Shown here: piece after piece, positions 43,910 through 52,774 of the stretch
Layout of the letters: the number at the start of each line of letters is the position of its first letter
How positions within the stretch are numbered: the first letter of the stretch is position 1
Assembly (NCBI RefSeq): GCF_013401555.1
Contig: NZ_CP058552.1
Span: forward strand, 5,766,001-5,830,000
Direction: 5' to 3'
Length of the DNA stretch: 64,000 nt
Source of the DNA: Paenibacillus sp. E222
GTDB lineage: Bacteria > Bacillota > Bacilli > Paenibacillales > Paenibacillaceae
Notes under the pieces: model-generated
Told to the model about the DNA's origin: nothing
Seen by the model: the letters and a program-made list of their open reading frames with translations, nothing else
Databases searched by the model: none
Made by a program: the position numbers and the translations under genes

Positions 43910-45982
43910 TCATATACTATTTTTTATTCCATCGTCATTCAACCCATATTTATCCATAATCGAGTGCGCCAGTGGATTTGGAACCTGATGAATACGCAAT
44001 TCATCATCTGGAAACAAACGCCGCTTCGTCAATTGCTCCACTCCAATCTCAGGATCAAACAAGGAATACAATTCGTAACGTTCATGAAATTCAGGAAAAC
44101 GCTGTTGATAGTCGATAATGATCTTACGAGCTTTGTTCCAGAAGGTCTGCTCTCTGACCTCGTAATGCTCCTGTATGAACAAAGCCAGTTCTCCAAGATT
44201 GATAAAGAAAAAGGCATCGTGTATGAAATCCCGAACTTCTGTCGGTTCGTCCGTCTCCAGGAATGAATTGCGGTTCACACGGCGGTGATATTCCGGTACC
44301 TCGACAAGCGCTGGACAGAGCTTTGGATCGGCAAGGGCCTCTCTTGTAAATCGTATTCCATCGTGAAAATCCTTCAGCGCAATGCGTGAGGGCCTGCCTT
44401 CCCGGTGAATGAGCAGCATATTCTGTGCATGAGACTCCAGCGCAATCCCATGAGCGAACAACCAGTGAATGAGCGGTCGTACCGCAGTCAGCAGCAGCTC
44501 GGAAAGCCATTCATCAGAACCCAGCTTTTTCACCCAAGGATCAATTATCGGGCGCCCTGCATAGTCCAGTGTAGCTAATGCATTAAACGGAATCGCTGAT
44601 TCACCCGGTTCCAGCCGGGAATGTACACTTTCCCTCCAAATGCAAGACATCACACCATACGAGAGGGGCTTCAAAGCATCCGGTGTCTGATGATTATCAT
44701 ATGCAACGCCAGCAATCTCCCCCAGAAGAATGACTCGCAGCTCATCTCTCAAATAGGGATCTTGCATGCTAATCCCCTGCAGCCAGTTGGTAATGAGAGG
44801 TGCATTCTCCACCGTATGTGGGGCGATCACCCTGCCTGTTGATGTGTTGATCATACTGAGCGACAGCTTTAGGTACGGTAAATTGGGACGTGATCGGTTA
44901 GCTAGCGTGCGGATCGACTGTTGAGCAGTGTACCGATCTTCGCTGCTGCCAAGCGGTACGATGCTTCCGTTACGAATATCTTCGGCAAGAACGGAACTGA
45001 TCGTTGTTCGCCATTGCCACGGATGGACTGGCATCAGCACATATTCTGCCGGATCAGTACCCATTTCCTGTAGTGACGTGAGGAAGCGTTCCAGCACTTG
45101 TTCGCCAAGTTGATCCTGAAGCCATTCCCTTGCAGCCGGTCCATGTTCATTCGTACCATGACTTATCCGTGCGTTTTGTTTATGAATTCCGACCCATATC
45201 GGTTTAAAGCATCCGCCGAACTCGGGTCCATATTCAAGCTGATCTTCGATTCGGAAGCCGATACGGGATTTATAACTTGGATGATATGGATGGCCCTCGA
45301 TAATTCCACTTTCCCAGTCTTCATCGGGAAGAGCATGTAAATCATTCTGCCGCTCAGCCCGTACATATCGCGCCAGCGTGTCATTGATCAGCGTCTGCTC
45401 CAGTTCTTTAACAAAATGCAGCAGCTTCCCTTCATCCGCGCCTATCGCTGGTCCGACTTCCAGCAAAAATAGAGAAATCGACTCCGCTTCTTGCCCAACT
45501 GCAGCTACAGCCTGAATAGGTTCTCCCTTTTGAATGCTGCTACTTCCCGAAACCCAAGCCGGAATCTCATCCACATAGACACGTCTTGTAATCGGTTCAT
45601 GGTTCAACCGCAAACGACCAAAGGTCAGATGCCTCGTTCCCCTACATGCGTAGATAACCCGTTCGCCGTTCAAACCAATGCCTTCCATTTCCCAAACGTC
45701 GAACCCCTGCTCCTTCCGTGAGCTATATGCAATAACACCTTCGTACATCAAGGATTCAACCAACTGCCTGAATATGCGTCTACGTGCCTCCGTAAAGTGC
45801 TGTGAAGACAGCGCTGCGGTGTACAGTTTTCTTTGCTGATCTAGCCAATGCTCCTTCTCCACTCCAAGTCTAGAACTTGCAACACCATTTTCTAACTGGC
45901 TGGTGGAGTCCTCTGTGCAAAACGGTTGTCTATCCTGATCCTCATCATGGCTCCGATATTCAGATATTCTCTTACTTTCCAT
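43910..45982 (-). CDS. IucA/IucC-family NIS siderophore synthetase, last gene of the sbn-like operon
   Basis: A 690-residue synthetase that joins a carboxylic acid (citrate or 2-oxoglutarate type) to an amine through an acyl-adenylate. Landmarks are EGHPYHPSYKSRIGF near 230, VLMPVHPWQWRTTI near 312, the ATP-binding RTLANRSRPNLPYLKLSLSM near 345, and HGIALESHAQNMLL plus ALKDFHDGIRF near 535-565. An FhuF-like iron reductase domain (C-terminal) closes the protein. The first 50 or so residues are a hydrophilic extension not seen in its neighbour. AGGAGAG precedes the start. It is a paralogue of the next gene (46007-47905). Either could add the second diamine. Confidence 0.9.
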   Translation of the reverse strand: MESKRISEYRSHDEDQDRQPFCTEDSTSQLENGVASSRLGVEKEHWLDQQRKLYTAALSSQHFTEARRRIFRQLVESLMYEGVIAYSSRKEQGFDVWEMEGIGLNGERVIYACRGTRHLTFGRLRLNHEPITRRVYVDEIPAWVSGSSSIQKGEPIQAVAAVGQEAESISLFLLEVGPAIGADEGKLLHFVKELEQTLINDTLARYVRAERQNDLHALPDEDWESGIIEGHPYHPSYKSRIGFRIEDQLEYGPEFGGCFKPIWVGIHKQNARISHGTNEHGPAAREWLQDQLGEQVLERFLTSLQEMGTDPAEYVLMPVHPWQWRTTISSVLAEDIRNGSIVPLGSSEDRYTAQQSIRTLANRSRPNLPYLKLSLSMINTSTGRVIAPHTVENAPLITNWLQGISMQDPYLRDELRVILLGEIAGVAYDNHQTPDALKPLSYGVMSCIWRESVHSRLEPGESAIPFNALATLDYAGRPIIDPWVKKLGSDEWLSELLLTAVRPLIHWLFAHGIALESHAQNMLLIHREGRPSRIALKDFHDGIRFTREALADPKLCPALVEVPEYHRRVNRNSFLETDEPTEVRDFIHDAFFFINLGELALFIQEHYEVREQTFWNKARKIIIDYQQRFPEFHERYELYSLFDPEIGVEQLTKRRLFPDDELRIHQVPNPLAHSIMDKYGLNDDGIKNSI

Positions 45983-46006
45983 GCGTATGCTCTCCTCCCC
46001 TCCTGA

Positions 46007-47905
46007 TTAGTGCTGTCGCACTGGCCTGTAGACATGCAGTGGATTATTTACCCGATGCACACAATCCCCCGGCCCTTCATGAATTCGCCGTCTGGTCAAC
46101 TGTTCCACTTCGATCTCGGATGCAAAAACATCAAACTGTTCAAATCGCGCCTGTAACTCCGGGAACCGCTCCTGGTAATTCAAAATGACTTCGGCAGCCA
46201 TGCGCCACCATTGCTTTTCACTCAAACCAAAATGCTTCTCCAGAAAAAATGCCACTTCGGTCAGGTTGATAAAAAGCAACGCGTCCAACATAAAGTCCTT
46301 CACCTCGGAAGGATCTTCCTTCTCCACAAACGAATTGCGATTCACCCGCTGATGGTTTGCAGGCGGATATTCAATATCCGGGTATCCAAACGGGTGAGGA
46401 ATGGATGGGCAGTAACGGATACCGTCATGGAAATCCTTAAGCGCAATCCGGCTGGGCCATCCCTGTTTCAGCACGATGATCATATTTTGCGCATGCGATT
46501 CAAGCGCAGCTCCGTGCGCGTACAGCAGATGTATCAGCGGTACCACTGCCACATTCAGCAATTGCCGGGCCCAGCGATCCAGTCCATATTCGTTTATCCA
46601 TGGTTTAATGACCGGAGTGCCATGCTGATCGAGATGACACAGCGCATTAAATGGCAAAGCCTCTTCTCCTGCCATTAAGCGCGGGTGCAGACTTTCCCGC
46701 CAGATCGCCCCGAGTGATCCGTATATTTTTTGCTCCAGCAGATTGGGCAGTTTCTGGTGATGGTACGATACCCCCGCAATCTCCTTCAGCACAATCAGAC
46801 CAAGCTCATCCTGTAAAAACGTATCCTCTGCCACCACACGACCAAGCCAGTCCGAGATACGAGCCGCATTCATGATCGTGTGCTGTGCGAGAATTCGGCC
46901 GGATGACGTATTCACCATATTCAGCGGCAGTTTGACATACGGTTTATCGCGATGACTCACATTCGTCAATGTGCGAATGGATTGTTGAGGACGGTACGTG
47001 TCACCTGCTTGGCCCAGATATATAATCTCCCCTGTTCTGAGTTGCTCCGCACATGCCACCGATATGATTCGCTCCCACTGCCAGGGATGCACAGGAACGA
47101 ATACATATTCATCCACACGTACAGCCCCATCCGTACTCACCTTCTCCTCAACATCCGCATCGGCATCTGCATTGTCATTGGCATTGGAACTCAATTTCAA
47201 ATCCGCACTTGAGATAACTTCCTGCAAAATCAACTTGAATGCCTGTAGTTCCTGCCCCAGCTCGTTATGAATAAACTCAGCATATGTGTCCAGTGAAGAC
47301 GAAATGGATATTTGGGCCGCATCCTGTTTCATCGCAATCCAGACCAACTTGAATTCCGGCCCGAACTCCGGTCCATAGGCTTCATTGTCAGAAAGCGTAA
47401 ATCCAACTCTGGATTTGTAACAAGGATGATACGGATGCCCTTCAATCAGGGCAGATTCCCACTCGTCATAATCCGATACCTGAGGTTCGGGCTGACCAGC
47501 ACGCCATCGCACGGACAGCGTGTCCTTCAGATGGGTTTGTTGAAGTTCATCCATGAATTGCGCCAGCTGAGCTTCGGATGTGGGAATATGCGCAGCTATC
47601 TCCAGTAAAAAACGAGGAATGGAATCCGCTTCAGCTCGATCTATCGATGTTATCCGCATAATCGGTTTATCTGACAGCCGAATGCGATCAAAGCTCTCTT
47701 TTCGAACAGCCCAAAAGGTGTATTCCACCTGCTCTCCTGTCTCCGCCTCCCCTCGCAGGGTATACTCTGCCTCCGCATGAGGCCCGATCACCGATTCACT
47801 CAAGATTTTCTCATACAAAAATGACTCCACTAATTGCCTGAAGATACGTCGTCGCACCATTATCCACTCTTCGGACCTGACCAATGCTGCTGTTAGACCG
47901 TTCAT
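46007..47905 (-). CDS. IucA/IucC-family NIS siderophore synthetase with a low-complexity insert
   Basis: A 632-residue synthetase. It has the same order of landmarks as the downstream paralogue: EGHPYHPCYKSRVGF near 155, VFVPVHPWQWERI near 268, RTLTNVSHRDKPYVKLPLNM near 303 and HGAALESHAQNMIIVL near 485. Between the domains it carries about 27 extra residues rich in Asn, Asp and Ala (near 237-263) that are absent from the paralogue. GGAGG lies seven bases before the ATG. It is fourth in the minus-strand operon, 42 bases after the decarboxylase gene. Confidence 0.9.
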   Translation of the reverse strand: MNGLTAALVRSEEWIMVRRRIFRQLVESFLYEKILSESVIGPHAEAEYTLRGEAETGEQVEYTFWAVRKESFDRIRLSDKPIMRITSIDRAEADSIPRFLLEIAAHIPTSEAQLAQFMDELQQTHLKDTLSVRWRAGQPEPQVSDYDEWESALIEGHPYHPCYKSRVGFTLSDNEAYGPEFGPEFKLVWIAMKQDAAQISISSSLDTYAEFIHNELGQELQAFKLILQEVISSADLKLSSNANDNADADADVEEKVSTDGAVRVDEYVFVPVHPWQWERIISVACAEQLRTGEIIYLGQAGDTYRPQQSIRTLTNVSHRDKPYVKLPLNMVNTSSGRILAQHTIMNAARISDWLGRVVAEDTFLQDELGLIVLKEIAGVSYHHQKLPNLLEQKIYGSLGAIWRESLHPRLMAGEEALPFNALCHLDQHGTPVIKPWINEYGLDRWARQLLNVAVVPLIHLLYAHGAALESHAQNMIIVLKQGWPSRIALKDFHDGIRYCPSIPHPFGYPDIEYPPANHQRVNRNSFVEKEDPSEVKDFMLDALLFINLTEVAFFLEKHFGLSEKQWWRMAAEVILNYQERFPELQARFEQFDVFASEIEVEQLTRRRIHEGPGDCVHRVNNPLHVYRPVRQH

Positions 47906-47947
47906 ATGGCACCTCCCATGATTTCACTGCCTCAAACCGTTCATGTG

Positions 47948-49171
47948 TTACTGCAAATAAATGTGCTGCGGATGCGGATGACTCAAAAAGTCATGATGCG
48001 AGATCGCCCACCCGTAAGCGCCCGCGAAGTGGAACAGCAAAATGTCTCCTGCCCGAACTCTGCCTGATGTAACATCACTCGCCAAAATATCCTTCGGTGT
48101 ACATAGCTGGCCTGCCACTGTAAAAGCGGCTTCCTTCACCTCGGGTCTATAGTACGGATGCGTCCAGTTCTCCACCTCAATCACCTCGAACGGATGACTG
48201 TGCTGCCAAGAAACGGGCAGGCGAAAGTGATGTGTACCGCCACGCACGATGACATATGTTTTGCCGTGGTTGACTTTAACGTCCAGCACCTCGGTTGCAT
48301 AATACCCACTCGATGCCGTAATGTAACGCCCACATTCGAACAACAAAGTCGTTTCCGAAGGCAGTTTCTTTTGCAATACCGGTGCAATCCCATTCACAAA
48401 TGTGTTCCAGTCGAACTGTTGCTCCAGATGCGCATAGTTCACACCAATTCCACCTCCGGCATTCAAATACCGAAATGTGAAACCATATTGCCTCGCCCAA
48501 TCCCGCGCGATGGTGCAGTAATACTCAACCAGTTTCACATGCTGCTCCGCATCCAGGTTGTTCGAAAGGGAGTGAAAATGAAAGCCTTCCACCTGAATAT
48601 GTGGCAAATGCCGGAACTGGTTCATGACTTGTGGCAGCATGACCTCGTCGATTCCGAACTGGGTCGGACGACCGCCCATCGCCAGTGTCGCCTGCGGCAG
48701 TGGACCTTTCAGGTTAATCCGCAGCAAAACGGATACCCGGACGTCATTTTGACGGGCAATCTCGTTCAGCTTGTTCAACTCGTGCATACTCTCCACATGG
48801 ATAAGCTGCACCTTATGCTCTATCGCACCACGCAGTTCGGCTTCCGTCTTGCCTGGTCCACCAAACAGAATCGGAATATCGGCAGAGACTTGTCTCACCT
48901 TCATGATCTCGCCCAAAGATGCCACTTCAAAGCCATGTACTACAGGGGCCAGCGCTCGAAGCACCTCTTCTTCCGAGTTGGCTTTGATGGCATAGAACAG
49001 CTGACTAGATTCCGGCATGGATTGTACACGTTGACGCACATGAGCGACGAGTGCTGTTACATCCCGGATGTAGGCACATACCGGTTCGTTCTGCTGTTCT
49101 TTCAGTGCCAATAGATGCTCACGAACTCTCTCAACCTGAGGCATACGCCATGTATTCAACTCTACAACCAT
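47948..49171 (-). CDS. PLP-dependent decarboxylase, SbnH-like
   Basis: A 407-residue enzyme of the fold-type III decarboxylase group (diaminopimelate/ornithine decarboxylase barrel). The PLP lysine is in LFYAIKANSEEE near 62. The phosphate-binding GGGIGVNYAH lies near 245 and FECGRYITASSGYY near 283. In staphyloferrin B synthesis SbnH removes a carboxyl group from the citryl-diaminopropionate intermediate to give an ethylenediamine unit. Its start overlaps the end of the SbnB-like gene by ten bases, with AAGGG upstream. The neighbours make this role much more likely than lysine synthesis. Confidence 0.88.
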   Translation of the reverse strand: MVVELNTWRMPQVERVREHLLALKEQQNEPVCAYIRDVTALVAHVRQRVQSMPESSQLFYAIKANSEEEVLRALAPVVHGFEVASLGEIMKVRQVSADIPILFGGPGKTEAELRGAIEHKVQLIHVESMHELNKLNEIARQNDVRVSVLLRINLKGPLPQATLAMGGRPTQFGIDEVMLPQVMNQFRHLPHIQVEGFHFHSLSNNLDAEQHVKLVEYYCTIARDWARQYGFTFRYLNAGGGIGVNYAHLEQQFDWNTFVNGIAPVLQKKLPSETTLLFECGRYITASSGYYATEVLDVKVNHGKTYVIVRGGTHHFRLPVSWQHSHPFEVIEVENWTHPYYRPEVKEAAFTVAGQLCTPKDILASDVTSGRVRAGDILLFHFAGAYGWAISHHDFLSHPHPQHIYLQ

Positions 49172-50181
49172 AAACGTGTGCCCTTTCCTTGTTCAACTGC
49201 TCTTGCATACATCTCTGCCGCACTGGAAATATCCTCAATCGCCATCCCCATCGGGTTCAGCACTATAATCTCCTCCTCATGTTCGCGTCCTGGCTTTTCC
49301 CCTATCAGGATCTCGCCGAGTTCAGCGTGAAGCTGCTCACGGGAGAATTTGCCTTCCAGCACCAGCTGATTAATAATCTTTTTCTCCCGGTTGGACTGAT
49401 CCCAGTCGTCCACGACCACTTTGTCTGCCTGCGTAAATACATCCTTGTGCAAATCCATAATCGAGATGTTGCTGACAAATGTACCTTTGGCAATCCATTC
49501 AAACGGAATATGCGGCGATGAGGCTACCGTAGCTGTTACGAGTACTTCCGCTTGTCGTACCGCTTGTTCTGACGAATCTTCCACCAGCACTTCAACCTGA
49601 TCAAAACGCAAACCAATTTCATCGGCAAGCTGGCGGGCCGTATCGGCATTCAGGTCATGCAGATAGATGGTCCGAATGGAGTCAAATTGTTCGAGGAGCG
49701 AGGTGATCTGCATTCTGGCGATCACCCCGCAGCCAATCACGCTCACTGTGCGAAAGCTTTCTCTGGCTAAATACCTTGCCCCGATGGCTGTAACTGCCGC
49801 CGTACGCATCCCGCTGATCACGCTGCCTTCCATCACCGCCACCGGATAGTTGCTTTCCGGATCATTAAGGATAATAAGGGCGCTTGCACGTTCCTTGTGA
49901 CGCTTGGCCGGATTATCATGTTTGCTCCCAATCCACTTGAGACCACTAATCGCTACATCGCCACCTACATACGCAGGCATCGCAATAATGCGATCGGCAA
50001 TATGACCGCTCTCCTCGTTAACCCGCAGATAAGGCTTCAACGGCTGCACGATATCCCGCTTGGCATGAAGCTCCAGTGCACGGGTTACTGCTTTGACATA
50101 TGGCTCTGAATACAGCCCTCCCAGATCTATAATATCCTGTTTACTCATATACAAAAGGCTATGATCCTGAACGGTACTCAT
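49162..50181 (-). CDS. SbnB-like dehydrogenase (2,3-diaminopropionate synthesis)
   Basis: A 339-residue member of the ornithine cyclodeaminase/mu-crystallin family. The Rossmann motif VIGCGVIARMQ is near 146, and KWIGSKHDNPAKR near 83 matches the substrate-binding region. SbnB oxidises the amino-succinyl intermediate made by SbnA and releases L-2,3-diaminopropionate and 2-oxoglutarate. Its position next to an SbnA-like gene is the classic pair for this amino acid, which also occurs in antibiotic clusters. GGAGGAGAG lies about nine bases before the start. Confidence 0.9.
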   Translation of the reverse strand: MSTVQDHSLLYMSKQDIIDLGGLYSEPYVKAVTRALELHAKRDIVQPLKPYLRVNEESGHIADRIIAMPAYVGGDVAISGLKWIGSKHDNPAKRHKERASALIILNDPESNYPVAVMEGSVISGMRTAAVTAIGARYLARESFRTVSVIGCGVIARMQITSLLEQFDSIRTIYLHDLNADTARQLADEIGLRFDQVEVLVEDSSEQAVRQAEVLVTATVASSPHIPFEWIAKGTFVSNISIMDLHKDVFTQADKVVVDDWDQSNREKKIINQLVLEGKFSREQLHAELGEILIGEKPGREHEEEIIVLNPMGMAIEDISSAAEMYARAVEQGKGTRLWL

Positions 50182-50208
50182 ATCTGATCTCTCCTCCGAG
50201 ATAAATTT

Positions 50209-51216
50209 TTAGATACTCTTGATCACTTGGCTTGGCGGCAATTGACTGACCCATTGCTCGTCATACACACTGTCCAGATAACGTTCTCCACGATCTGCGA
50301 AGACAGTAACCACCTTGGCTGAAGGCCGCAGGGTTGGAACCAGTTTCTCCAGTGCAGCAACCAGTGATCCGGACGAACCTCCTGCAAAAATGCCTTCCCG
50401 TTCCAGCAGCTTCTGGCAGCCCAGCACGGATTCCCGATCATCCACATGAATAACTTGGTCAATCTCGTTCGGGCTGAATAACTCAGGGACCCGGTTGGCG
50501 CCGATACCCGGCAGTTCACGCTGACGGGATGGTGTGCCAAAAATGATCGATCCGACTGCATCAACGGCTACAATCCGCGCATGCGGATTTGCCTCTTTCA
50601 CGCGGCGGGATATACCCAGAATGCTTCCAGTCGTACTCACTGCACACACTAGTACGTCTATCTGTCCATCCATTTGCTCCACAATCTCCTGACCTGCACC
50701 ATGATAGTGAGCTTGCCAGTTCAAAGGGTTGGCATACTGGTTGATCCAGTAACCTGCCGGGTCCTGACTTGCTAATTCCTTGACTCTGCGAATGCGGGAT
50801 TGCAAATAACTTCCGTGTTCGTCCGGTTCAGTCACCATGTCAACCTGTGCCCCGAGGTAGGTTATCATTCTCAGATTCGTCGATGTGATTTTGGGATCAA
50901 CCACACAGGTGAATTTCAGTCCATATCGTTTGGCGGTTAATGCGAGACCAATTCCCAGATTTCCTGAAGTGCTCTCGATGAGATGTGTATCCGGTTTGAT
51001 CGTTCCGTCTCGCAGACCCTGCTCGATAATGTATCGTGCAGGTCGGTCTTTCATGCTGCCGCCGGGGTTCATCATTTCCAGCTTGGCATACACCGACGCT
51101 CCTGAAGATCCGAACAGAGAATTCAAGCGAACCAGTGGTGTTTGACCGATACAATCGATAATGGAATCCGCAACTTTTAACGATCGATCCTTGATTTGCA
51201 AGGTACTTTGTTCCAT
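50209..51216 (-). CDS. SbnA-like PLP synthase (O-phosphoserine + glutamate, for 2,3-diaminopropionate)
   Basis: A 335-residue enzyme of the cysteine-synthase fold. The PLP lysine is in NPGGSMKDRPARYI near 57, the substrate loop is STSGNLGIGLAL near 83 and the phosphate-binding VSTTGSILGIS near 190. SbnA joins O-phospho-L-serine to L-glutamate to give the precursor that SbnB splits. It is first in a five-gene minus-strand operon controlled by a perfect Fur box, and divergent from the exporter gene. The ribosome site is weak (GGTG). Confidence 0.9.
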   Translation of the reverse strand: MEQSTLQIKDRSLKVADSIIDCIGQTPLVRLNSLFGSSGASVYAKLEMMNPGGSMKDRPARYIIEQGLRDGTIKPDTHLIESTSGNLGIGLALTAKRYGLKFTCVVDPKITSTNLRMITYLGAQVDMVTEPDEHGSYLQSRIRRVKELASQDPAGYWINQYANPLNWQAHYHGAGQEIVEQMDGQIDVLVCAVSTTGSILGISRRVKEANPHARIVAVDAVGSIIFGTPSRQRELPGIGANRVPELFSPNEIDQVIHVDDRESVLGCQKLLEREGIFAGGSSGSLVAALEKLVPTLRPSAKVVTVFADRGERYLDSVYDEQWVSQLPPSQVIKSI

Positions 51217-51257
51217 GTGTTTACACCAGCTTTCTGGGCCTATTGTTGTCCAAAATC

Positions 51258-51286
51258 ACTTTATTGATAATGATTATCATTTTCAA
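51258..51286 (-). promoter_or_regulatory. Fur-controlled promoter of the sbnA-like operon
   Basis: On the minus strand TTGAAA (51281-51286) and TAAAGT (51258-51263) are 17 bases apart. The spacer holds TGATAATGATTATCA at 51265-51279, a perfect match to the Fur 7-1-7 consensus. Fur bound here would exclude RNA polymerase. Confidence 0.8.
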
Positions 51287-51369
51287 AATTGGACACAGGG
51301 CCTATTATGCATATCCTTTTTTTTCCTGTCAACACTAAAATTTTTGGAAAGTTTTTGAAAAATTTAAGA

Positions 51370-51398
51370 TTGACATTGAGAATCATTCTTGATAATCT
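51370..51398 (+). promoter_or_regulatory. Fur-controlled promoter of the exporter and third synthetase
   Basis: TTGACA (51370-51375), a 17-base spacer and TAATCT (51393-51398). The spacer contains TGAGAATCATTCTTG (51377-51391), an imperfect Fur box. It lies about 50 bases upstream of the exporter start. Confidence 0.7.
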
Positions 51399-51448
51399 GA
51401 TCAGCAATTGGTTTCAAATTGCCAAAATCAAGGTGGTGTAGCAGACAT

Positions 51449-52750
51449 ATGCTGTCTCAAATGGCATGGAAACAGAGCGTCCGCATTTTGTGGGGTGGAC
51501 GCTTTCTTTCCAGTGCCGGGCTGACTGGAATCAGCCCTTTTATACCGTACTACATGGAGCATCTGAACGCGGGAACGCCGGAAGAAGTGCTGATGTGGAC
51601 AGGTCTGTCCGTATCTGCACCTGCTCTATCCTACGCTCTTCTGACCCCTCTTTGGGGCAAGATCGGAGATCGTTGGAGTCGAAAATGGATGGTTGTCAGA
51701 GCGCTGGTCGGACTGGCCCTTAGCATGTTTCTAATGGGCATTGCCCAGACGCCCTTTCAATTCTTTTTGTTCCGTCTCTGCCAGGGGGCTTTCGGTGGCA
51801 TATCTGATGCGAGCAGTGCGTTTGTGGGAACCCATGCCCCTGACCAAAAGCAGGGCTCTGCGCTCGGACAGTTGGAGCGGGCATCGGCAGCAGGCCTGCT
51901 CGTGGGACCACTGCTTGGAAGCATATGTGTAAACACATGGGGAAGTCGTCCGCTATTGTTCATTACGGCCTCGTTGACATTGAGCTTTGCTGTGCTTGCC
52001 GCAATCGTATTAACGGGGGCAACAACGCATCGAACACGTACGGCCAAGAACAATACTCTGGTATCTCCTGTGGAACAGCACCAGCCTTCGGTCGCTTTGT
52101 TGAACAATCATGGCAAAAACAGAAACAAAAGCGGAATTATCCATGCCTTTGTTTCTCTAGTTACACATCCGATTGCCCGAAGACTCGTTATCGCAGGCAT
52201 CATTTTCAAGCTTGCAGATTTCGCAACGTTTACGATGTTTACCCCGTTTATTCGTGAAATCGTGCCTTCCTCGGGTGCAGCTGCGCTTACGGTCGGAGTT
52301 CTGCTCGCGATGTCATCGGTTGGCGAACTGGTTGGCGCATCGTGGTGGGGCAAGCGAAACGATCGTTACTTACCCGAACGCAATCTCCGGCTGGCTGGTT
52401 TGTTATGCGGCTTGTGCCTGCTTGCACATACACTTCCATTCGGGGTGGCCTGGCTGCTGGTTGTACGTTTTCTGCAAGGATTCTTCTACAGCGCCCTATT
52501 GCAGACGGTCATGCTCAACGTGCTGAAATCCTCCACCGATCAGGATCGGGGCGTGCGCATCGGAGCTACCAACAGCATGTTAATGGCTGGTCAGATTGCC
52601 GGTCCGTCCATTGGGGTTCTAATCGGAGGTGTCTGGGGAATTCCAGCTGTATTTCTCGTCATGGGGACAGTCATGCTCGCCGCTTCGCTTGCTGTACGCC
52701 GCCCGGCGGTTCATGAGCCAAAAGCTCCCGTACAACTGCCGCTCCAATAA
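51449..52750 (+). CDS. MFS siderophore exporter, SbnD-like
   Basis: A 433-residue membrane protein with about twelve spans. The motif-A loop between TM2 and TM3 reads WGKIGDRWSRKWMV near 70, and its counterpart in the second half reads WWGKRNDRYLPER near 295. It should export the finished siderophore by proton antiport, as SbnD does. I use the ATG at 51449; AAGGTGG is about 12 bases upstream, somewhat far. It is divergent from the sbnA-like gene and is followed after 24 bases by a synthetase gene, so the pair forms a unit. Confidence 0.85.
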   Translation: MLSQMAWKQSVRILWGGRFLSSAGLTGISPFIPYYMEHLNAGTPEEVLMWTGLSVSAPALSYALLTPLWGKIGDRWSRKWMVVRALVGLALSMFLMGIAQTPFQFFLFRLCQGAFGGISDASSAFVGTHAPDQKQGSALGQLERASAAGLLVGPLLGSICVNTWGSRPLLFITASLTLSFAVLAAIVLTGATTHRTRTAKNNTLVSPVEQHQPSVALLNNHGKNRNKSGIIHAFVSLVTHPIARRLVIAGIIFKLADFATFTMFTPFIREIVPSSGAAALTVGVLLAMSSVGELVGASWWGKRNDRYLPERNLRLAGLLCGLCLLAHTLPFGVAWLLVVRFLQGFFYSALLQTVMLNVLKSSTDQDRGVRIGATNSMLMAGQIAGPSIGVLIGGVWGIPAVFLVMGTVMLAASLAVRRPAVHEPKAPVQLPLQ

Positions 52751-52774
52751 TTTGTGAAAGGATGATAATCAATC

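Noticed and set aside
48158..49114. A 318-codon plus-strand frame
   Set aside because: It lies fully antisense to the SbnH-like decarboxylase, has a His/Arg/Cys-rich composition typical of a shadow frame and no ribosome site.
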